Assembly (NCBI RefSeq): GCF_009192745.1
Contig: NZ_VTFV01000004.1
Location: 124,001-188,000, forward strand
DNA length: 64,000 nt
From: Arthrobacter citreus
Lineage (GTDB): Bacteria; Actinomycetota; Actinomycetes; Actinomycetales; Micrococcaceae
Reading direction: 5' to 3'
Shown: positions 16,045-24,983 of the stretch, piece by piece
How the letters are laid out: each line of letters begins with the position of its first letter
How positions within the stretch are numbered: the first letter of the stretch is position 1
Made by a program: the position numbers and the translations under genes
Notes under the pieces: model-generated
The model's database searches: none
The model's input: the letters and a program-made list of their open reading frames with translations, nothing else
Told to the model about the DNA's origin: nothing

Positions 16045-16920
16045 TTACTTTGCTTCTTCGGCGGGAGCTTCGGCGGCAGCGGGAGCTTCAGCGGCGGGAG
16101 CCTCCGGAGCAGCCTCAGCGGCCGGAGCCTCAGCAGCGGCTTCAGCGGCCGGAGCAGCTGCGCCTTCGAGCAGTTCGCGCTCCCACTCAGCCAGCGGCTC
16201 AGCCGGGGCTTCGGTGTTGCCGGACTTGTTGTGGCGGGCGATGAGGCCCTCGGCAACGGCGTCGGCGATAACGCGGGTCAGCAGGTTGACGGAGCGGATG
16301 GCGTCGTCGTTGCCCGGGATCGGGAAGTCGACATCGTCCGGATCGCAGTTGCTGTCCAGGATGGCGACAACGGGGATGTTCAGCTTCTTGGCCTCGTCAA
16401 CTGCGAGGTGTTCCTTCTGGGTATCAACGATCCAGACCACGGACGGAGCCTTGGTCAGGTTGCGGATGCCGCCCAGGTTGGATTCCAGCTTGGTCAGTTC
16501 ACGCTTGAGGAGCAGCAGCTCCTTCTTGGTGTGGCCGGAGGAAGCAACGTCGTCGAAGTTGATTTCTTCGAGTTCCTTCATGCGCTGGATACGCTTGGCA
16601 ACGGTCTGGAAGTTGGTCAGCATGCCGCCGAGCCAGCGCTGGTTGACGTAGGGCTGGCCAACACGGGTGGCCTGCTCTGCGATGGCTTCCTGCGCCTGCT
16701 TCTTGGTGCCGACGAACAGCACGGTTCCGCCGTGGGCAACGGTGGCCTTGACGAACTCGTATGCGCGGTCGATGTAGGACAGCGACTGCTGCAGGTCAAT
16801 GATGTAGATGCCGTTGCGCTCGGTGAAGATGAAGCGCTTCATCTTCGGGTTCCAACGGCGGGTCTGGTGACCAAAGTGAACGCCGCTGTCGAGCAGCTGG
16901 CGCATGGTAACGACGGGCAT
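16045..16920 (-). CDS. rpsB: 30S ribosomal protein S2
   Basis: 291 residues. Opens with [32 protein letters not shown], the S2 N-terminus. The [10 protein letters not shown] and [14 protein letters not shown] segments are typical. After the conserved core (about 1-235) there is a 55-residue tail made almost only of Ala, Pro and Glu, a common actinobacterial extension. ATG at 16918-16920; open codons upstream are the leader, not protein. First gene of the rpsB-tsf unit. Confidence 0.97.
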   Translation of the reverse strand: MPVVTMRQLLDSGVHFGHQTRRWNPKMKRFIFTERNGIYIIDLQQSLSYIDRAYEFVKATVAHGGTVLFVGTKKQAQEAIAEQATRVGQPYVNQRWLGGMLTNFQTVAKRIQRMKELEEINFDDVASSGHTKKELLLLKRELTKLESNLGGIRNLTKAPSVVWIVDTQKEHLAVDEAKKLNIPVVAILDSNCDPDDVDFPIPGNDDAIRSVNLLTRVIADAVAEGLIARHNKSGNTEAPAEPLAEWERELLEGAAAPAAEAAAEAPAAEAAPEAPAAEAPAAAEAPAEEAK

Positions 16921-17412
16921 GTCGTCACTCCTTCCGGCAGCAGTGCGGCGCTGTGCGCACGCTTTAATGAGCTGCCAATTGACGGTTGATAGAAGCACCC
17001 GGCGGGTGCTGCTCCTGGTGCCCATCAGCTGCCCTGCCTGGAAGGCGGGCGGCATGCGTCCCTTCCCGGTGTTCACCGGACCGCAGGAACGCACCCAGTT
17101 TTCCCTTGCGGAAAGCGTGGATAGTTGGGGCACGCGTAGTCAGCCTGAAGCGCGTTCTCCTTATCCCGTCCTGCTTCTCCGGGCGGTTCTCCGGTGCGCC
17201 AGTGGCGGCAGGAGGGACTTTCCCGGTTGGGCAGGGAGGATCAGCGCGCAGCAAACTGCTTCGTCAAGTGTACTACAGCACCGGAGCGGTTTTGCGCGCC
17301 GCTCAGCCTCATTCCCTCCACAGCCGCGTCCCTTCCGGCTGCCAGGGGATTCCCCTCCCCCGCTCCGGGTGTGACGACGCCGCACCAGCCGCGGCTGGAC
17401 TGAACTAGACCC
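16921..17412. other. Divergent gap with rpsB promoter and leader
   Basis: No credible gene. The minus strand should hold the rpsB promoter and an untranslated leader. A TACACT hexamer (minus strand, about 17270-17275) could be a -10, but no good -35 was seen at the right distance. A TTGACG lies just after it. The plus strand holds the upstream region of the M23 gene. Confidence 0.35.
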
Positions 17413-18258
17413 ATGACGCGCCCTGCTCCGACTGCCTCGCCGGTGACTTATCCACCAGTCCGTGCCGCTTCTCCGGCAACGCCCGTGCGGACCCGGCGCT
17501 CCGGGCGGGGCGCCGGAACAGCGTTCATTCTTGCCCTGGTTCTGGCATGCATTTGGACCGCGGCCGAAACCGGCCGGGCCGAACCTGCACCCGCCGGGCC
17601 GGGATGGCATTGGCCACTGGACCCCGCACCTTCCGTGGTCCGCGGCTTTGACAAACCGTCCCGGCGCTGGCTTCCTGGACACCGCGGTGTGGATCTTGCG
17701 GCTGCCCCGGGGGACGCGGTGCTTGCGCCCACCTATGGGACGGTCCGCTTTTCCGGGCGGGTGGTGGACCGCGGGGTAGTGACTGTAGATCATGGCGGCG
17801 GTTTGCTCAGCAGCTTCGAACCGGTGGCGGGCGAGCTCTCCCCCGGCGACCCGGTCCAGCCCGGGCAGCGCCTCGGCGCGGTTGAGGAACGCAGCGCTTC
17901 CGGCCCGGAAAGCGGACAGCCGCACTGCCCCGGCAGTTGCCTGCATTGGGGAGTGCGGCTGGACGGGGACTATACAGACCCGCTGGCCTTCGTAATGGAC
18001 CGGCGCCCGAGCGTATTGCTCCCGCTCGGTGCCGGCCCGCCGGAACGGCTAGACGAAGGCGGCAATTCCGGTGATTGCACGGCCTGTGACGAGGGTGTTG
18101 ATTTCGTAGGTGCCTTCGTAGGAGTAGATGGCTTCGGCGTCTGCGAAGATCTTGGCCATGCCGTAGTCGGTGACGATTCCGTTGCCGCCGAGGATGCTGC
18201 GGCCAAGCGCCACAGACTCCCGCATGCGGGCGGTAGTGAAGGCCTTCGCCAGGGCTGA
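17413..18258 (+). CDS. M23/LytM-type peptidase homologue, catalytic site degenerate
   Basis: 281 residues as read. A basic N-terminus, a membrane/signal helix (about 34-52) and a LytM domain (about 65-200). The first zinc motif is kept (H90 and D94 in GHRGVDLA), but the HxH motif reads C176-L177-H178, so the catalytic His is Cys. It may bind or regulate rather than cut peptidoglycan. After about residue 200 the frame runs 210 bases into the convergent acyl-CoA dehydrogenase gene with an atypical tail. The natural end is probably near 18050, so a small frameshift or unusual overlap should be suspected. Divergent from rpsB. Confidence 0.7.
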   Translation: MTRPAPTASPVTYPPVRAASPATPVRTRRSGRGAGTAFILALVLACIWTAAETGRAEPAPAGPGWHWPLDPAPSVVRGFDKPSRRWLPGHRGVDLAAAPGDAVLAPTYGTVRFSGRVVDRGVVTVDHGGGLLSSFEPVAGELSPGDPVQPGQRLGAVEERSASGPESGQPHCPGSCLHWGVRLDGDYTDPLAFVMDRRPSVLLPLGAGPPERLDEGGNSGDCTACDEGVDFVGAFVGVDGFGVCEDLGHAVVGDDSVAAEDAAAKRHRLPHAGGSEGLRQG

Positions 18259-19233
18259 CTGCTCGTCCTTGGCACGCCCCTCATCCTCAAGCTGCGCCAG
18301 GCGGACCATCATGCCCATCGAGCTGACCGTATTCCCCAGGATCTGCACCAGCTGTTCCTGGACCATCTGGAAGGATGCCAGCGGCTTGCCGAACTGCTGG
18401 CGCTCAACTGCATAGCGGCGGGCGACGTCGAACGCCGCCATCTGCTGGCCCACTGCCTGCCAGGCGACGGCCAGCCGGGTGACCTTCAGGACCTTGTTGG
18501 TGTCGCGGAAGCTGTTGGCGCCCTTGAGGTGGAAGTCGTCGCTGACCACAACGTTATCCAGGACGATGTCCGCGTTCTGCACGGTGCGCAGCGCGATCTT
18601 GTTCTCGATCTTGGTGGCGGTGTACCCCTTGGTCTTGGTGTCCACGAGGAACCCCTTGACCTGGTTGTCCGCTTCGTCGCGGGCGTAGATGACAACCCAG
18701 TCGGAGAAGGTGGCGTTGCCGATCCAGCGCTTGGCACCGTTCAGGATCCAGTTGTCCCCTTCACGGCGTGCCGTGGTGCGGGTTCCGCCGGCAACGTCGG
18801 AACCGCCCAGCGGCTCGGTCAGGCCAAAGGCACCGATCTTCTTCAGCGAATAGATGTCCGGAAGCCAGGCTTCCTTCTGCTCTTCGGAAGCCAGCGCCTC
18901 GATCGAGCCGGTGAACAGTCCGTCGTGCACCCCCATGAAGGTGGCGAAGGAGGTATCAGCACGGGTGAATTCGGCATGGCAGAGGCCTGCGAACAGGTTG
19001 GAGTAGCCCTGGCGGTAGACCGGGGACACGACGTCCAGTTCGGCAAGTTTGGGAATCATGTGGGACGGGAAGGTACCGGCGTTCCACCAGTCGTTGGCGT
19101 ACGGCTTCACCTCGGCCGCCAGCCAGGACCGGACCTCGTGAAGGCGGTCGCGCTCCTTGTCGCTGAGCAGGTCTTCGAATGCATAGAAGTCGCCGTCCGC
19201 GTAGGGGAGGTTATCGACGTCGATAGTTGCCAT
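18049..19233 (-). CDS. Acyl-CoA dehydrogenase (glutaryl-CoA dehydrogenase-like)
   Basis: 394 residues, full length. FAD-dependent oxidation of acyl-CoA. Segments GAFGLTEPLGGSDVAG (FAD/substrate), WIGNATFSDW and RRYAVERQQFGKPLASFQ, with the catalytic glutamate in IYSYEGTYEINTLVTGRAITG, fit the short-branched or glutaryl-CoA group. Could serve branched-chain or lysine breakdown; proximity does not settle which. Its 3' end overlaps the convergent M23 frame. Confidence 0.92.
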   Translation of the reverse strand: MATIDVDNLPYADGDFYAFEDLLSDKERDRLHEVRSWLAAEVKPYANDWWNAGTFPSHMIPKLAELDVVSPVYRQGYSNLFAGLCHAEFTRADTSFATFMGVHDGLFTGSIEALASEEQKEAWLPDIYSLKKIGAFGLTEPLGGSDVAGGTRTTARREGDNWILNGAKRWIGNATFSDWVVIYARDEADNQVKGFLVDTKTKGYTATKIENKIALRTVQNADIVLDNVVVSDDFHLKGANSFRDTNKVLKVTRLAVAWQAVGQQMAAFDVARRYAVERQQFGKPLASFQMVQEQLVQILGNTVSSMGMMVRLAQLEDEGRAKDEQSALAKAFTTARMRESVALGRSILGGNGIVTDYGMAKIFADAEAIYSYEGTYEINTLVTGRAITGIAAFV

Positions 19234-19375
19234 GGAATGTCCTTCGCTGATCCAGTTCGATCCGGGGCGTGAAGCCGGCTGCCCCTTATGTTACCCGCCG
19301 GTAACATTGGGCACAATCCCCCTCCGGGACAGCCCGCAGACCGCAGGGACGGGAAGTACTGCCACGGAAAACGAA

Positions 19376-19403
19376 AACACCCCGGTCCGAAGACCGGGGT
19401 GTT
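19376..19403 (-). terminator. Terminator of the CAU tRNA
   Basis: Perfect 12-bp stem (AACACCCCGGTC) with CGAA loop, then T-rich sequence on the minus strand. About 47 bases past the tRNA 3' end. Confidence 0.8.
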
Positions 19404-19449
19404 GAAGGCACTGCACCTGCCGCTCAGGCCAGGTGGTGCATCGTACGGG

Positions 19450-19523
19450 TAGGGCTGGTGGGGCTTGAACCCACGACCCACGGATTATGAGTCCGCTGCT
19501 CTGACCGGCTGAGCTACAGCCCC
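19450..19523 (-). tRNA. tRNA with CAU anticodon (tRNA-Ile2 or elongator tRNA-Met)
   Basis: 74 bases forming a full cloverleaf: acceptor GGGGCTG/CAGCCCT (G1-U72 wobble), D-arm GCTC, anticodon loop CTCATAA, T-arm GTGGG-TTCAAGC-CCCAC, discriminator A73; CCA not encoded. The G3-C70 pair is unlike the usual methionine identity (C3-G70), so the lysidine-modified tRNA-Ile that reads AUA is favoured, without proof. Confidence 0.85.
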
Positions 19524-19617
19524 GCATACTGCCGCAGTTTCCTGGCAGGCAGTAGGAACATCCTAATCCGGTGCAGCCCCGGGCACCGAATCCAGCAGTG
19601 CCCGGGGTGCGCCGCGG

Positions 19618-20802
19618 CTAGGCTGGGCTGTCCGCCCGGTAGAGCTTCTCGAAAGTGGCCAGTGTGCCTTCGAGGCTGTGGGAATCCACCATGTCGCGGC
19701 TGTGCTGGCCCATCTTCCGGCGCTCGGCTTCGGGCAGGCCCAGGATTTCGGTAATGCGGCCGGCCACTTCGGTGCTGTTGCCCGGTTCGAACAGGAACCC
19801 GTTCCGGCCCTGTTCCACCAGGTGGGGCAGCGCCATGGCGTTGGCCAGCAGCACCGGAGTGGACGCCGACATTGCCTCGAGGGTAACCAGTGACTGCAGC
19901 TCAGCCGTGCCGGGCATGCAGAAAATGTCGGCGCGCAGGTAGGCCTGGCGCAGTTCCTCGTCGCTGACCAGTCCACGGAACTCAACACGGTCTTCAATGC
20001 CCAGCTGTTTGGCCAGCGCAATGAGGGCCGGCTTGACTTCGCCTCCCCCGACGATCTCGGCGTGCACATTCAGTTCCCGCGGCGTCTTGGCAACGGCGTT
20101 GATCAGCACGTCAACATGCTTCTCCTCGGCCAGCCGTCCCACGAACAGCACCGTGGGGTGCTCCGGACGCTCGATGGACTCCCCGGCACGGAGTTCATAC
20201 GTCGACGCTTCGATTCCGTTGGACAGCGGCATGACGTCCGGAAGCCGGGCGTGCTCCACCATGGCCTTGGCAGCCAGCGGGGTCGGCGTCGTCACGACCG
20301 CGGCCTTGCCCATGACCTTGCCCATGTCCCGCCACGAGTTCCTGGCGACGATGCGCTTGAACCACTTGGGGAACGGCAGGAACGGATCCAGGTTTTCCGG
20401 CATGAAGTGGTTGGTGGCAACCACCCGGATACCGCGCTTGCGGGCAGCGTAGAGGGTGTACTCCCCCACCATGTAGTGGCACTGGATGTGCACGACGTCG
20501 GGCTTTACCTTATCCAGCAGCATCGAGATGTGCTTCTTGATTTCCCACGGAAGGCAGATCCGCCAGTACTCGTGGGTTGGCACCCCGTGCGAACGGAGGC
20601 GGTGCACCGCCCAGGGACCGTCAGTCTCGGAGTGCGGGGGCCCGCTTTGGGGGCTGGGAGCCAGGACGTGCACGTTGTGGCCCCGTCCGTGCATTCCCTG
20701 CGCCAGGCGGAAGCCAAACTGGGCTGCGCCGTTGAGGTGTGGCGGGTAGGTGTCGCAGGCGATCAGGATGGTCAGCGGTTTGTCTGCCGGTTCCTCGGTC
20801 AC
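19618..20802 (-). CDS. GT4-family glycosyltransferase
   Basis: 394 residues with GT-B fold. Rossmann-like N-domain (ILIACDTYPPHLNGAAQFGFRLAQGM) and C-domain with VLFVGRLAEEKHVDVLI and the EX7E motif (AELQSLVTLEA) that binds the sugar nucleotide. It resembles enzymes that glycosylate diacylglycerol or phosphatidylinositol. Encoded after a CDP-alcohol phosphotransferase and a DMT transporter, so a glycolipid role is likely (inference). No signal peptide; expected at the inner membrane face. Confidence 0.88.
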   Translation of the reverse strand: MTEEPADKPLTILIACDTYPPHLNGAAQFGFRLAQGMHGRGHNVHVLAPSPQSGPPHSETDGPWAVHRLRSHGVPTHEYWRICLPWEIKKHISMLLDKVKPDVVHIQCHYMVGEYTLYAARKRGIRVVATNHFMPENLDPFLPFPKWFKRIVARNSWRDMGKVMGKAAVVTTPTPLAAKAMVEHARLPDVMPLSNGIEASTYELRAGESIERPEHPTVLFVGRLAEEKHVDVLINAVAKTPRELNVHAEIVGGGEVKPALIALAKQLGIEDRVEFRGLVSDEELRQAYLRADIFCMPGTAELQSLVTLEAMSASTPVLLANAMALPHLVEQGRNGFLFEPGNSTEVAGRITEILGLPEAERRKMGQHSRDMVDSHSLEGTLATFEKLYRADSPA

Positions 20803-20847
20803 GTAAAAAGTCCTCTATTGGTGTTGTGGCGGTCGGGCCGTACGGTA

Positions 20848-21780
20848 TCAGGGCTTGCGGGTGGCCCCGGTCCGGGTGGACGCGGGCTTCTGCCGCCGCT
20901 TGTTCATTTCCCGGCGCTTGATCACGTCCGGGTGGTAGCGGGACAAAGCGACCACCCCAACAATAGCAATCACGGCGCAGACGCCCATCGCGACGCCCAG
21001 CACGGCGGGGACATCGGGGCGAAGTTCGTTGAGCACGCCGATTCCGATGGCGATGCCCACCATCGGATCGATCACGGTGAGCCCTGCAATCACCAGGTCC
21101 GGCGGCCCGCTGGAATAGGCGCTCTGGACGAACCAGGCACCCAGCCCGCCGGCCACGGCGATTCCCACAATCGTGTACCAGGGCACGTTGAGCAGGAACC
21201 GCCCGTTGGGATCCAGCAGGTCAGCGGCGATGGTCTTTGTCAGCACGGCGACGAAGCCAAAGAGGATGCCGGCGCCGAGGATGTGCGCGATCGCTCCCAA
21301 CCTCTTGCCGAACAGAAGGTTCAACAGGCCGAAGAAGGCCACGACGACGGCGAGGATCAGCACGATCACGATTTCCTGCCGGGGTTCCACCACCTGCTCG
21401 CTCCTGGTGGCCCCGACGGCCAGAAGCACAAAAAGCATGCTGCCCGCCACGCAGGCGATGATGGACACGACCGTCACCCGGTTCAGGCGCAGGCCCTGGT
21501 CCCGTGAATTCACGATCGTGGTGATTACCAGTGCCAGGGAGCCAATGGGCTGGACCACTGTCAGCGGTGCCATCGCGAGTGCGGCAACATTCAGGGCCGT
21601 GCCCGTACCGAGCAGGAGGAGGCCAAAGAGCCAGCGCGGGTTGCGCAGCAGCCTTCCGAGTCCGGCGGAGCTAAGGCCCAGTCCGCCGGTGTCTGCGCTG
21701 ACCGCGCTGCCCTGGCGCTGGGCACCAAAGGCGAGGAAGACGGCACTGGCAAGGGCGCAGGCGATCGCGACGGCGGTCAT
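20848..21780 (-). CDS. DMT-superfamily transporter
   Basis: 310 residues with about nine hydrophobic segments arranged as two repeats, then a basic C-terminal tail (KRREMNKRRQKPASTRTGATRKP). The family exports or flips small metabolites or lipids; NIPA-like magnesium transport is another possibility. Sits between a CDP-alcohol phosphotransferase (24-base gap) and a GT4 glycosyltransferase (45-base gap) in one orientation, which suggests a substrate in envelope lipid synthesis. Confidence 0.82.
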   Translation of the reverse strand: MTAVAIACALASAVFLAFGAQRQGSAVSADTGGLGLSSAGLGRLLRNPRWLFGLLLLGTGTALNVAALAMAPLTVVQPIGSLALVITTIVNSRDQGLRLNRVTVVSIIACVAGSMLFVLLAVGATRSEQVVEPRQEIVIVLILAVVVAFFGLLNLLFGKRLGAIAHILGAGILFGFVAVLTKTIAADLLDPNGRFLLNVPWYTIVGIAVAGGLGAWFVQSAYSSGPPDLVIAGLTVIDPMVGIAIGIGVLNELRPDVPAVLGVAMGVCAVIAIVGVVALSRYHPDVIKRREMNKRRQKPASTRTGATRKP

Positions 21781-21804
21781 GTCTCAGGTGCTCCCGGTCC
21801 GGGC

Positions 21805-22434
21805 CTAGGAACCATGGGCGTCCCCTGCTGTTTGGAGCTGGCGCCGGTGCTTGAGCCAGGAGGCCCTCAGATAGCCGGCAAAGGCCGCAATATGGCCGAT
21901 GCAGCCGAGGACCAGCACGGTGTTCCCGGCGATGGCCAGCCACTCGTAATCGAAGCCGGGCACCTTTTGGAGCAGCAGCATGGGCGCACCCACCAGGAGC
22001 AGTGCCGTGCGGATCTTGCCGATGTTGCTCACCGGGAGGTTGGGACTGCCGCGGAACAGGATCAGCGAGTTAATGATCAGGATAACGTCCGGGATGACGA
22101 TGGCCCAGATAAACCAGCTGGGAGCGATCCGGTCCACCACGAACATCGTGGCCACGATGATCAGGGCCAGGCGGTCCGCCACGGGGTCCAGCCACTTGCC
22201 GGTTGCTGACACCTGGTCCAGGCGGCGGGCCAGGTAGCCGTCCACCCAGTCCGTGGAGCCCACAATGACCAGTGTGATGAACGCTGCCCCGTAGTTGTCC
22301 CGGATGATCAGCCAGACGAACAGCGGCACACCGAGGAACCGCAGGATGGTGATCAGGTTGGGAATCGTCCAAAAGGTATCCAGGACCCGCTCTCCCCGGC
22401 CCGGTCGTGTCCCGGCGCCGATGAGCCTGATCAC
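21805..22434 (-). CDS. CDP-alcohol phosphatidyltransferase (PgsA-like)
   Basis: 209 residues with about five membrane helices. The full catalytic signature DG(x)2AR(x)8G(x)3D(x)3D reads from VDGYLARRL to LDPVADRL near residues 60-90. Such enzymes transfer a phosphatidyl group from CDP-diacylglycerol to glycerol-phosphate, inositol-phosphate or a similar alcohol. The acceptor cannot be decided from the motif. First of the three-gene PgsA-like/DMT/GT4 set. Confidence 0.9.
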   Translation of the reverse strand: MIRLIGAGTRPGRGERVLDTFWTIPNLITILRFLGVPLFVWLIIRDNYGAAFITLVIVGSTDWVDGYLARRLDQVSATGKWLDPVADRLALIIVATMFVVDRIAPSWFIWAIVIPDVILIINSLILFRGSPNLPVSNIGKIRTALLLVGAPMLLLQKVPGFDYEWLAIAGNTVLVLGCIGHIAAFAGYLRASWLKHRRQLQTAGDAHGS

Positions 22435-22467
22435 TGCTGAACTCCTTCTGCCTTCCTTATCAAGGCG

Positions 22468-23307
22468 TTATTTTCGCAGGAGCCTGCGCAGCAGGATCCC
22501 CATGGCCAGCAGGGAAGCACCAAGCACCGCGAGGGGCTGCTTGCGTTCACGGAACATGGCACCGACTTCGTCCGCCATGCCCTCTCCCTGCCGGGTGCCC
22601 GAGCCGGCAGTGCCGTTCCGGCGGTCTGCTGCACGGCGGGCCTTGAGGTCCGCCATCTGCTTCTTGACATCTGTTTTCTCGCCCAGGCCGTCCCGGACTG
22701 CGGCGATGTGTTCGCGGCGCTGGCGCAGCCGGATACGAAGTTCCTCGGGGGTCGGCTTCTGCACGGCGTCCTCGGGCTTCTCTGTCTTGCCGTCTTCGGG
22801 CTTCTGCTCCTTGGGCTTTTTGGGTGCATCCAGGGTTGCCGGATCGAAGCTGCGGCCTTCCTTGAGGACGCCAAGGTCATAGCGGATCCCGCGGAGGGCA
22901 TCCTCAGGCAGCAGCGGCATGGTCTTCTTGAACCGGTTTACGCCAACCAGCGCGGCAATCGCGGCAATCACCAGGAACAGTGCAGCGACCAGCAGGGCAG
23001 CAAGCCAGGCAGGCATCACGGTGGCGAGACCCAGGATGGCTGCGGCGATCAGGGCCACACCCAGGGCGGCCAGGAAGAGGAGCGCGACGACGAGGAAAGC
23101 TGCTGCGACGCCGGCCTTGATGCCCTTCTGCTTCATCTCCGCCAGGGCCAGGGACAGTTCATCGCTGACCTGGCGGGGCAGCAGCCGCGCCATCACCTTG
23201 GTCAGTCCAGCGAGGGAAGAGCTTCCGTTAGCCCGCTGGGTCCTGGTGCTTGCGGAGCTGTTCATCGGCTCTGCCTCCGTCTGCTCATTACTGTTCGCCG
23301 TTGCCAT
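22468..23307 (-). CDS. Phage-holin-like (DUF1469) membrane protein fused to a DUF3618-like region
   Basis: 279 residues. Residues about 35-130 hold a Phage_holin_3_6-type domain with two adjacent membrane helices. A Lys/Pro/Glu-rich linker (about 150-185) follows, then a DUF3618-like segment (RIRLRQRREHIAAVRDGLGEK) and a final membrane helix (about 255-272). Actinobacteria usually encode these two pieces as neighbouring genes; here they are one protein. Not a phage gene: no phage neighbours are present. Function unknown. Confidence 0.75.
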   Translation of the reverse strand: MATANSNEQTEAEPMNSSASTRTQRANGSSSLAGLTKVMARLLPRQVSDELSLALAEMKQKGIKAGVAAAFLVVALLFLAALGVALIAAAILGLATVMPAWLAALLVAALFLVIAAIAALVGVNRFKKTMPLLPEDALRGIRYDLGVLKEGRSFDPATLDAPKKPKEQKPEDGKTEKPEDAVQKPTPEELRIRLRQRREHIAAVRDGLGEKTDVKKQMADLKARRAADRRNGTAGSGTRQGEGMADEVGAMFRERKQPLAVLGASLLAMGILLRRLLRK

Positions 23308-23371
23308 TACCCAAAATTACCATTCTCCTCAGGATTCACTAGCCGATACACAGCCGCTGCAGCACCATCAG

Positions 23372-24805
23372 TCACAGTTTGTCCCGGTTCTCCTCCAGCT
23401 CACGGCCGGAGAGTTCGGGCAGCTTGGTCTTGACGAACCAGAACGAGACCACGGCGAAGATCGTAAAGATCGCGTACATGATCCACAACCCGAAGTTCTC
23501 GCTGACCCAGGGGAAGGAGAGCGTGACGATGAAGTTGAAGATCCAGTTCACCATCGTGCTCAGTCCCAGGGCGAGAGACCGGATGTTGTTGGGGAAGATC
23601 TCCCCCAGCGTTACCCACATGACCGGCCCCCAGGTCGCGGCGAAGAACACGACGAACAGGTTGGCGCCGATCAGCGCGACCGCGCCCCACGGCTGCGGCA
23701 GAACTATCTCTCCGCTGCTGCTATCCGCCTGGAAGAAGGAAACGGTAGCTGCCAGCAGGCCGATGAACATGCCAATGGAACCCGTCATGAGCAGCTTGCG
23801 GCGCCCAACGCGGTCCACAAAGGCAATGGCGACGATAGTCATCAGCACGTTGACCACGGAGGTAATGACCGACGTCGTAAATGAATCCGATTCGCTGAAA
23901 CCGACCGACTGCCACAGGGTGGTGGAGTAGTAGAAGATCGCGTTGATGCCCACCAGCTGCTGAAGTGCTGCGATGGCCATGCCGACCCACAGGATGGGCT
24001 TCAGCCCAAGCATTGTTCCGCGCAGGTCGGAGTAGGTGGCCCGTTCTTCGTTTTCGAAGCTGTCCCGGATTTCGCGGATTTTCTTGTCAGTGTCGCGGAC
24101 CCCGGTGATGTCCCGGAGTACCTTCGCTGCTTCCTCATCCCGGTTCTTCCGCACCAGGTACTGCGGTGATTCGGGGATCGTCAGCGCCAGGATTCCGTAC
24201 ACAATGGCCGGGGCCACGCCAACCAGGAGCATCCACCGCCAGGCGGCCATGCCCCACCACAGTTCATTGAACGCGCTGCCCGCCGTGTTCGCGAGCCAGG
24301 CATCGGAGAGCAGGGCCGCAAAGATGCCCAGGGTAATGGCCAGCTGCTGTATCGAGCCCAGCGCTCCGCGCCACTTCGCCGGGGCCACCTCCGCGATATA
24401 GCCCGGAGCAATGACCGACGCCGTGCCAATGGCCAAGCCGCCGATCAGCCGCCACAGCATCAGGTCCCACACGCTGAAGGCCCAGGCGGAGCCGATCGAG
24501 TTGGCGGCGAAGAGGACGGCGGCCGTGACCATGACGGTCTTGCGGCCCAGCCGGTCCGCGAGCTGTCCGGCGAACCATGCGCCAACCGCACAGCCCAGCA
24601 GCGTGATGGCGACAGTGAAGCCAAGGACGCCTGCGCTGAGCGAGAATTCGCCGCCGATCGCGTCGACGGCGCCATTGATCACGGCAGTGTCGAAACCGAA
24701 AAGCAGTCCGCCTACTGCGGCGGCGACGGTTACGGCAATGACTTTTGCCGGATGTGAAACGTTTCCGGTGCTTCCCTGGCTAGGGCCTGTCTGGCTGGCG
24801 CCCAT
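23372..24805 (-). CDS. MFS sugar porter
   Basis: 477 residues with twelve membrane helices. Sugar-porter signatures are complete: GFDTAVINGAV near the start, ADRLGRKTVM (loop 2-3), R-x-GGLAIG, PESPQYLV after helix 6, VDRVGRRKLLM (loop 8-9) and FVKTKLPELSGRELEE at the end. Imports a hexose, pentose or inositol with H+. No regulator is adjacent. Transcribed alone, with an A/T-rich promoter region upstream (24806-24870). Confidence 0.93.
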   Translation of the reverse strand: MGASQTGPSQGSTGNVSHPAKVIAVTVAAAVGGLLFGFDTAVINGAVDAIGGEFSLSAGVLGFTVAITLLGCAVGAWFAGQLADRLGRKTVMVTAAVLFAANSIGSAWAFSVWDLMLWRLIGGLAIGTASVIAPGYIAEVAPAKWRGALGSIQQLAITLGIFAALLSDAWLANTAGSAFNELWWGMAAWRWMLLVGVAPAIVYGILALTIPESPQYLVRKNRDEEAAKVLRDITGVRDTDKKIREIRDSFENEERATYSDLRGTMLGLKPILWVGMAIAALQQLVGINAIFYYSTTLWQSVGFSESDSFTTSVITSVVNVLMTIVAIAFVDRVGRRKLLMTGSIGMFIGLLAATVSFFQADSSSGEIVLPQPWGAVALIGANLFVVFFAATWGPVMWVTLGEIFPNNIRSLALGLSTMVNWIFNFIVTLSFPWVSENFGLWIMYAIFTIFAVVSFWFVKTKLPELSGRELEENRDKL

Positions 24806-24907
24806 TGGTTCCTCGGCTTTCCTAGTGCTGGGAAATAACCAATAAAGCCTACTCCAACACTAAGCATCCTTTGGATTGCTGGGAACTGCGGCAGCTCGAT
24901 TCGGCCT

Positions 24908-24964
24908 CGGCACCTGCCGGGGTGCGGTCCGCGCAGAGCGGAGGACGCACCCAGCCAGGTGCCG
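24908..24964 (-). terminator. Hairpin after the malic enzyme gene
   Basis: CGGCACCTG and CAGGTGCCG form the base of a long, imperfect stem, about 20 bases past the malic enzyme stop on the minus strand. Confidence 0.6.
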
Positions 24965-24983
24965 GACCAGGATCCTTGGGCCC

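Noticed and set aside
19450-19523. Firm call as elongator tRNA-Met
   Set aside because: The CAU anticodon alone cannot separate Met from lysidine-modified Ile; the acceptor pair G3-C70 is unlike usual tRNA-Met, so the call is left open.
22468-23307. Prophage remnant suggested by the holin-like domain
   Set aside because: No other phage gene, integrase or att-like repeat is near; this domain is common in actinobacterial chromosomes.
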